64,000 nt of DNA. Source: CAWAPS01 sp963783945. GTDB lineage: Bacteria > Actinomycetota > Acidimicrobiia > Acidimicrobiales > Palsa-688. Positions within the stretch are counted from its first letter, which is position 1. Each line of letters starts with the position of its first letter. Position numbers and translations under genes: made by a program. Of the stretch, positions 59,104-64,000 are shown piece after piece. The notes under the pieces are model-generated. The model was not told where the DNA came from. It ran no database searches and saw only the letters and a program-made list of their open reading frames with translations. The stretch spans positions 248,001 to 312,000 of the forward strand of contig CAWAPS010000005.1 of assembly GCA_963783945.1 (NCBI GenBank), written 5' to 3'.

Positions 59104-60422
59104 CCCGCCCCCGCAAAGGTGGCGTCACCGAAGGTGAACACGCCAAAATCTTCAGCCACGAGCCAGTAACCGTTGCCAGTCGTGGTGGCGTTGATACCGC
59201 ACACCGGCTTGACGAGATGCACATTGGCGATGGATCCGTGGAACGTCGCGTTCCCGAAGGTGAACACACCCCCATCAGCCCCTGTGAGCCAGTAGCCCGC
59301 ATCATCACCATGACGAGCGGCCATACCCACGATGGGCGCGGCCAAGTGGGTGTTGCCGAGCGACCCGTGAAATGGTGCGGCACCCAGGTTGAAGACGCCG
59401 CCATCGGCGCCGGCGAGCCACATACCATTCGATGACCGCGCCGCACCGACGATGGGCGCAGCGAGGTGCTGATCGGCCAGGGACGGGAACACTGGAGCGT
59501 CTCCGAAGTTGAACAACCCTCCGTCAGCGGCGACGAGGGTGTACCCGGTTCCCGACCTGGTTGGCAGGATGGCGACAACAGGGGCGTCGAGGTGAATGTT
59601 GGCGACGCTGCCCTTCATGGCTGCGTCACCGAGAGTGAACACGCCTCCGTCCGCCCCCACCAGCCAATATCCCTTGCCGGTCGGCGTGGCGGAGCCGCCC
59701 ACCACGTTGGCGGCCAGCTGCTCGTCGCCCCGGGAACCAAAGAAGGGCAACACCGCATCGTGGGCGGAGTGGGTGAACACCCCCCCATCGCCTGCGACTT
59801 CCCAATAGCCGCGGCCTTTTGGATCGATTATGAGCCCGACACAGTGTTGGGCTGGCGGGATGTCGTCCGGGAAGGTGGGACCGGTCGAGCCGGGATGCGA
59901 CTTGGCCGACAGGAAGTTGTCGTCAAGGAGTGATTCGTCCCAGTTGTCGATGATCCTGTGTCCTGTCGGGTCGCTTGGGTCCACGCGAGCATGGTCAATC
60001 CATTGCGTTCCATCGGCCTGCACCGGGCACCCGCAGGTCGAAGGTCCACAGATGTGTTTGATCGTGTAGTGGGCCGTGAGCAACCGGTACTTGGAGCGAG
60101 GGAAACCAGCCGCTGTGTGGGCGGCCACCATATCCGCGGCCTGCGATTCAGAGCAGTAACGGATCGGTCGATCTACCCCGCGAGCCATTTCACCAACTGT
60201 GGCCGCCACGGCCTGAGCAATGGACGCGTCCCCGGGCTCCACGTCCACACCCCTCCCGATGGATGGTTCGCCGAACACCGTCAGCCCAAAGACAGGCTTC
60301 GTGCCGAAGCGCCTGGCGATCTCCATGTAAGAGGGCCAACGACCGTCGACATAGCCGAGGTAGGCGTCCATCCCGTCTGGCAGTTGAGATGGGTCTACTG
60401 AGTCTGCCATGCGAAAAGTCAC
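59097..60422 (-). CDS. Glycoside-hydrolase-like domain fused to a six-blade beta-propeller
   Basis: A 441-residue two-part protein. Residues 1-175 (LPDGMDAYLGYVDGRWPSYMEIARRFG, GRGVDVEPGDASIAQ, CSESQAADMVAAHTAAG, YRLLTAHYTIKHICG, DGTQWIDHARVD) resemble the DUF1906/GH25-like TIM-barrel protein seen in actinobacteria and their phages. Then six repeats of a 40-45-residue unit built on GYWLVGADGGVFTFGDATFHGS follow, a propeller very common in Acidimicrobiia. No signal peptide is visible. Function is unknown; wall or surface binding is an inference. It is bounded by convergent and decayed genes. Confidence 0.8.
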   Translation of the reverse strand: MTFRMADSVDPSQLPDGMDAYLGYVDGRWPSYMEIARRFGTKPVFGLTVFGEPSIGRGVDVEPGDASIAQAVAATVGEMARGVDRPIRYCSESQAADMVAAHTAAGFPRSKYRLLTAHYTIKHICGPSTCGCPVQADGTQWIDHARVDPSDPTGHRIIDNWDESLLDDNFLSAKSHPGSTGPTFPDDIPPAQHCVGLIIDPKGRGYWEVAGDGGVFTHSAHDAVLPFFGSRGDEQLAANVVGGSATPTGKGYWLVGADGGVFTLGDAAMKGSVANIHLDAPVVAILPTRSGTGYTLVAADGGLFNFGDAPVFPSLADQHLAAPIVGAARSSNGMWLAGADGGVFNLGAAPFHGSLGNTHLAAPIVGMAARHGDDAGYWLTGADGGVFTFGNATFHGSIANVHLVKPVCGINATTTGNGYWLVAEDFGVFTFGDATFAGAGQ

Positions 60423-60696
60423 GTCGCTCCTTTCCTACGATCACCGCTGCCTGATGCGTTGTCCGCCGGTGGGCTCGAGAGCCCGGCGGCCAAATGTCGT
60501 ACGTCCTGGGCTGTGGTCCGATGAGGCCTTCGACCGCCCTTTCGACGGGCGGGCCGGCCTCGAGATACGCCGACCCCGCGCGTCCATGGTGGCCGCGCCT
60601 GACCGCCGACGCATCGGGTGTTTCCCTACGTTGTCGCTGCCGGTCGACCAGCGGGTCCGCGACAAAACGGCCTACTGAGGTCCGACTTGCGGTTGG

Positions 60697-60982
60697 TTGG
60701 GATCGTGGCGAGCCAGCTTGGCATCGCACTGTGGTGACGCCACGGTGACCTACACGGCGTCGACGTCGGACGTGGCCTGCTGGGTGCTGGCGGTCGACGC
60801 CGAGGGGGGGACGGTCGGCCCAAGCGGTGACATATCAGGGCACCCTGGCCAAGCTGAGCCCGACCCTGGCAGCCACCTTCCCTACCGTGCTGCACCCTGG
60901 CGGGGCGCCCGCCACCTTCACGGTCTGGCGCAGACACAAGGGCCACCCGCAAACACCGACCACCGGGGCCGCGACGGCGTAG
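60697..60982 (+). pseudogene. Decayed or frameshifted short gene at a G7 run
   Basis: From TTG 60697 the frame reads GDATVTYTASTSDVACWVLAVDAEGG. At seven consecutive G (60804-60810) the coherent reading changes frame to RSAQAVTYQGTLAKLSPTL, continuing AATFPTVLHPGGAPATFTVWRR to TAG 60982. The stop is one base out of phase with the start. No family is recognised. The rest of 60423-61070 holds no convincing gene. Confidence 0.35.
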
Positions 60983-61070
60983 CAACCGTTGGTGCGGCGT
61001 CGTCCGAAGCCCTGGGTTGGGCCGGTAGGAGGGCCTCCGGCAAGTGGTCGTTGACCGATCCATTCTGGCC

Positions 61071-61730
61071 TTAGCCCAGAAGAGCGACGACGCCATCAAC
61101 TATGAGGTATATGCCGACCACCAGCGACATCGCCGCGAAGATGACAGGACCAATACGGACGAGGAGATCCTTCACCGCCGACAGGCGGGTCTCAGCATCT
61201 GTGGGGTGACTGGAGTGATACCAGAAGGCCAGGCCAACCGTAGCCGTCGACACCACCGAGAACAGCACGAAGGCCAGGAGGGCGACAGCCAACCCAGAGT
61301 GATAGTGGACTACCACCACGGCGGCTGCGGCGGTGATCGACCAGGGCTCCTTGAGCACCCCGAGGACCGTCGCCTCCCACGGACGCAACTGACTGAGGCG
61401 AGCGGCGAGCGCCTTCGAAGCTCCCGAAGGGGGTCGGGGCGTGTTCCGCCGCTGCCAGCGCCGGACGCCCGCCACGACCAGGGCGACACCGAGGAGGATC
61501 TCGACGACGTCGACCCAAACCCGGCCGCCACTTTGTCGGGTGGCGTGGGTTCCCCCGATCAGGTAGGCGACGGCGAACACGATGGTCAACGAGACGCCCC
61601 ATCCGACCAGAAAGGCGATCGCGTTCACGTGGGCTCGGGTCGTAGCCAACACCAGGATGAACACGATGATCGTGGCCGGAGACAAGCTCGCCAGCAACCC
61701 CAGGGCCAAGATCGGCAGGAACAGACTCAT
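61071..61730 (-). CDS. GAP/Sap family membrane protein
   Basis: A 219-residue membrane protein with six hydrophobic segments (LFLPILALGLLASLSPATIIVFILVLAT; NAIAFLVGWGVSLTIVFAVAYLIGG; VDVVEILLGVALVVAGVRR; EPWSITAAAAVVVVHYHSGLAVALLAFVLFS and two more), separated by a basic cytoplasmic loop (RRWQRRNTPRPPSGASKALAARL). This is the pattern of the GAP (Sap, LysE-like) family, which in mycobacteria takes part in surface glycolipid export. ATG 61730 is the start. Cargo is unknown. Confidence 0.82.
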   Translation of the reverse strand: MSLFLPILALGLLASLSPATIIVFILVLATTRAHVNAIAFLVGWGVSLTIVFAVAYLIGGTHATRQSGGRVWVDVVEILLGVALVVAGVRRWQRRNTPRPPSGASKALAARLSQLRPWEATVLGVLKEPWSITAAAAVVVVHYHSGLAVALLAFVLFSVVSTATVGLAFWYHSSHPTDAETRLSAVKDLLVRIGPVIFAAMSLVVGIYLIVDGVVALLG

Positions 61731-62015
61731 GTCGGCGCCCCGAGTCTCGACCGCAACTCTCCCGCATGGCTGGTCGCCTGCTCGTCAGCAGCCTGGGTGT
61801 CCTGTTCCGTGTCGGGCCCCCTAGCTCCAGGATCGGCGCTTAACTCGGCCCGGCACAGTCAAATCCGCGCCGGAGCCGACTTCTGCAGCGCAGATTAACC
61901 CTCCGACGTCAGGGGCACGTCCAGCCGGGGTGCGTCGGTTTGCGGCCGGCCCGGCCGCCCGCACCCGGCTGCCCCGCACCGCTAGCGCACCGGGCTCACG
62001 AGGGAGGAAGCGCTC

Positions 62016-62225
62016 ATCTCGAATCACACGGTGGTCCTGGCGATCTTCAGTGAGCTGGAAGGTGGGAAAGCGGCTGTCGGCGTGCCGGCTCCCGTCTCCG
62101 AAGCCACTGTCGTGGCTGACAAGCTCACCGACCTGGGCGGTACCTCGGAGACTCATCCTGTGTCCGACGAGGCGGTCGAGGGTGGTCCAGACGGCCGCGG
62201 TTGCCGGCGAGTCCTAGCTAATTGA
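62016..62225 (+). CDS. Short protein with apparent ATC start (possibly start-mutated)
   Basis: A 69-codon frame starting ISNHTVVLAIFSELEGGKAAVG, reminiscent of small DUF1269-type actinobacterial proteins whose N-terminus reads MSNHTVVLAIF. A strong GGAGGAA (62003-62009) stands at ideal distance from ATC 62016, where an ATG would be expected. It is either a rare ATC start or a gene that lost its start; GTG 62031 could rescue a shorter product. The family is shorter here than usual, so decay is likely. Confidence 0.4.
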   Translation: MSNHTVVLAIFSELEGGKAAVGVPAPVSEATVVADKLTDLGGTSETHPVSDEAVEGGPDGRGCRRVLAN

Positions 62226-63077
62226 TTAAGTAAACTGGCGAAAGAACGAACCTTGACGAGCTATATGGGCGAGTACTTCTTCGTCGTCTCGGTTGGGTAG
62301 GCCCGTTCCCATCTCGGTCACGCCTAACTTTTCGTATACCGATACCGTCTCCTCATTGATGGGACTTCCCATTACCACGACTTCTGGTCGCCCGGAGCGA
62401 CCGGCCTCATCCCACATGCTGTTGAGTAGCCGCAAAGCAGCGGCAGTTTCTGTGACCTGATACGGATTCGTGATCCAACCGTCGGCGTAACGAACGAGCC
62501 ACGAGAATGACTTCTGGGTTCCAGGCGCGCCGAGCAGGACAGGGAGGTGGGCCTGTCTGGGTTTGGGCCAGGCCCACGATTCCGGGAAGGAAACGAAGTC
62601 TCCAGAGTAGGACGCCCTTTCCTGGGTCCATAACGCTCGCATGGCCTCGATGTACTCAGCGAGAAGTGCCCGTCGGCGGGTCGGATCGACGCCGTGATCC
62701 CTCATCTCCTCGAGGTTCCAGCCAAACCCGGCCCCCAGCACCACCCGACCCCCGGAGATGAGGTCGAGCGTGGCGATGGCCTTGGCGAGAGAGATGGGAT
62801 CGTGCTCTACCGGGAGTGCCACTGCGGTTCCCAGCCGGATCCGGTCCGTCACCGACGCGGCGCTCGCCAAGGCGACCCACGGATCCAGAATCCGGAAGAA
62901 CCGATCGTCAGAGACATCCGACCCGCCCGTACCAGGGTGAGGGCTCTCACGGCTGACCGGTATGTGAGTGTGCTCAGGCACGTAGATCGAAGCGAAACCG
63001 TGCTCCTCGGCCGCAGCAGCAGCGCGCGCTGGTGAGATGCTGCGGTCACTGGAGAACAGAACAACTCCGAATCTCAC
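62226..63077 (-). CDS. LLM class F420-dependent oxidoreductase (TIGR03619-like)
   Basis: A 283-residue luciferase-like oxidoreductase. It begins MRFGVVLFSSDRSISPARAAAAAEEHGFASIYVPEHTHIP and contains RIRLGTAVALPVEHDPISLAKAIATLDLISGGRVVLGAGFGWN and PVLLGAPGTQKSFSWLVRYADGWITNP, typical of the actinobacterial TIGR03619 group, in which F420 is expected. GTG 63077 is the start with GAGG adjacent. It stops one base beyond the preceding short gene (convergent). Substrate unknown. Confidence 0.86.
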   Translation of the reverse strand: MRFGVVLFSSDRSISPARAAAAAEEHGFASIYVPEHTHIPVSRESPHPGTGGSDVSDDRFFRILDPWVALASAASVTDRIRLGTAVALPVEHDPISLAKAIATLDLISGGRVVLGAGFGWNLEEMRDHGVDPTRRRALLAEYIEAMRALWTQERASYSGDFVSFPESWAWPKPRQAHLPVLLGAPGTQKSFSWLVRYADGWITNPYQVTETAAALRLLNSMWDEAGRSGRPEVVVMGSPINEETVSVYEKLGVTEMGTGLPNRDDEEVLAHIARQGSFFRQFT

Positions 63078-63583
63078 CTCGAAGTTTCTACCTCAGAATC
63101 GCTCAACCGTCGTCGCGATGCCTCTGTCGCCGGACCGCCACTTCCGCCTCCGTCTGGGTCGAGCGGAGGGCTGGCTGTCATCAATCGGCGCTCGGTGACG
63201 ACCTTTGAGAACGTATTTCACCGCTCATTCCCGATATCGAAGCCAAGGCAAAAGCGCCGGCCGCGGTTCGGTTACCCACCGCTCCCAACGGGCCATCAGG
63301 CTGACGTGGTGGAGCTGATGACCGGAATGTTGCTCACGAGACTAGAGCGACGGGCGATCCGATGGGTAGGTCCCGGCCTTCGACTGTATAATGCTCGGAG
63401 ATCTGGCAAGCGATTGTCGCCGCCCGGCGGCCCGTTCGCTCACGCGTCGCACCATGCTCCTCGCTCCAACTCGTTTGGTGCCGCATTGTAGTAAGGTCCG
63501 ACACAAACCCATTATTAGTGGTAGTGCGCACCAGTGCGTGTGGCGCAGTTCGATCAGTCGTCAGATTGCAGGGAAGGAAAACC
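63078..63583. other. Intergenic region with promoter-like sequences
   Basis: No convincing gene in about 506 bases; a weak 98-codon frame at 63195 lacks any family mark. A perfect TATAAT lies at 63387-63392 without a good -35. A second possible promoter is TTGTAG (63486-63491), 18 bases, CATTAT (63510-63515), about 70 bases before the amidohydrolase start. The region is less GC-rich than the rest of the window. Confidence 0.4.
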
Positions 63584-64000
63584 GTGGACAACCGATGGAT
63601 CATTGACTCTGACAGCCACGTGACTGAGCCCCGTGATGTCTGGACGTCGCGCGTGCCTACGAAGTGGAAAGACCATGTTCCTTCTGTCGTGCGCAACGAC
63701 AACGGGATGGACGTTTGGATGCTCGAGGGGACACAGATCGCCACCGTTGGCAGCTCGGCCTCCGGGACTAACCCCGAAGGATCGTGGATCCCGCAGAAGA
63801 CCTACGAGGAGTGCCACCCGGGTGCATACATCGCCAGTGAGCGGCTGCGATACATGGACGAAGTTGGTATCTGGGCCCAGGTCCTATACCCCAACGTCGC
63901 GGGCTTCGGCGCCCAGAAGTTCCTCACGCTCGGAGATCCGGAGTTGCAGATCGCCTGTGTCCGCGCGTACAACGACTTCCTCGCGGAGTGGTGCTCGGCT
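63584..64000 (+). CDS. Amidohydrolase 2 family protein, N-terminal part (partial)
   Basis: The frame is open to the window end, 139 codons. It starts with GTG 63584 after GGAAGGA, a good ribosome-binding site. DNRWIIDSDSHVTEPRDVWTSRVPTKWKDHVP, LRYMDEVGIWAQVLYPNVAG and CVRAYNDFLAEWCS are typical of the amidohydrolase-2 / aminocarboxymuconate-semialdehyde decarboxylase-like family. The usual HxH metal motif appears modified to DSDSH, as in many members of this subgroup. The reaction and substrate cannot be read. Confidence 0.88.
   Translation, partial: MDNRWIIDSDSHVTEPRDVWTSRVPTKWKDHVPSVVRNDNGMDVWMLEGTQIATVGSSASGTNPEGSWIPQKTYEECHPGAYIASERLRYMDEVGIWAQVLYPNVAGFGAQKFLTLGDPELQIACVRAYNDFLAEWCSA

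Noticed and set aside
63195..63491. 98-codon + strand frame before the amidohydrolase
   Set aside because: No ribosome-binding site, basic low-complexity translation and no recognised domain; more likely non-coding.

Overview
The window is high-GC chromosomal DNA from an actinobacterium, most likely class Acidimicrobiia. That placement is an inference from gene content: the mismatch-repair endonuclease NucS, three F420-type luciferase-like oxidoreductases, an actinobacterial Tad pilus set with no secretin in view, a PAC2 protein, and the gene order uppS-recO-glyQS-ppdK-dnaG-rpoD-tRNA-Asn. A six-blade 'GYWLVGADGGVF' propeller protein is also typical of the class. Many genes are joined by 4-base or TGATG overlaps and start with GTG or TTG.

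Layout. 0-15.9 kb is housekeeping: the 3' end of leuS, an F420 oxidoreductase, a PAC2 protein, a phosphotransferase, a thioredoxin-TPR protein, a FolP2-like dihydropteroate synthase homologue, holA, a TauE-type permease, rpsT, an acetyltransferase, a kinase-like protein, and a lepA-hrcA-dnaJ-rsmE-hemW run with a CIRCE operator at hrcA. 15.9-21.3 kb is an envelope cluster: a two-TM protein, a LysM protein, a membrane pseudokinase, a small acidic protein and a DUF885 metallopeptidase. 21.4-30.1 kb is a split Tad pilus locus (tadA, tadB, tadC, Flp pilin, two TadE-like and one TadG-like protein on +; cpaE and a frameshifted cpaB on -), with a membrane protein of unknown role and nucS in between. 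30.1-48.6 kb is core again: an excisionase-type HTH protein, HIT, phoH, ybeY, a CNNM transporter, era, dinG, an F420 oxidoreductase, uppS, recO, glyQS, ppdK, dnaG, the principal sigma factor, tRNA-Asn(GTT) and a P450. 48.6-64 kb is more accessory: a saccharopine-dehydrogenase-like enzyme, a MacB-type ABC exporter, CapA, a PhoU-like protein behind a PHO-box-like repeat, a large LAL/LuxR regulator, the propeller protein, a GAP protein, two decayed or oddly started short genes, a third F420 oxidoreductase and the start of an amidohydrolase.

How parts fit. phoH-ybeY-CNNM-era is a ribosome/RNA-quality cluster. uppS to rpoD joins envelope lipid, repair, translation, carbon metabolism and transcription initiation. 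The Tad genes would build and power a Flp-type pilus. The pseudokinase, LysM and two-TM proteins look like one envelope-associated operon driven by a near-consensus promoter that predicts a leaderless mRNA.

Most unusual signals: a pair of related 51-base palindromes 17.8 kb apart; the kinase-dead membrane pseudokinase coupled to a LysM protein; a long inverted repeat between the divergent tad operon and DUF885 gene; an 11-base-phased PHO-box-like repeat upstream of the PhoU-like gene; an 18-bp perfect inverted repeat upstream of rpsT; and two apparent frameshifts at poly-G runs.
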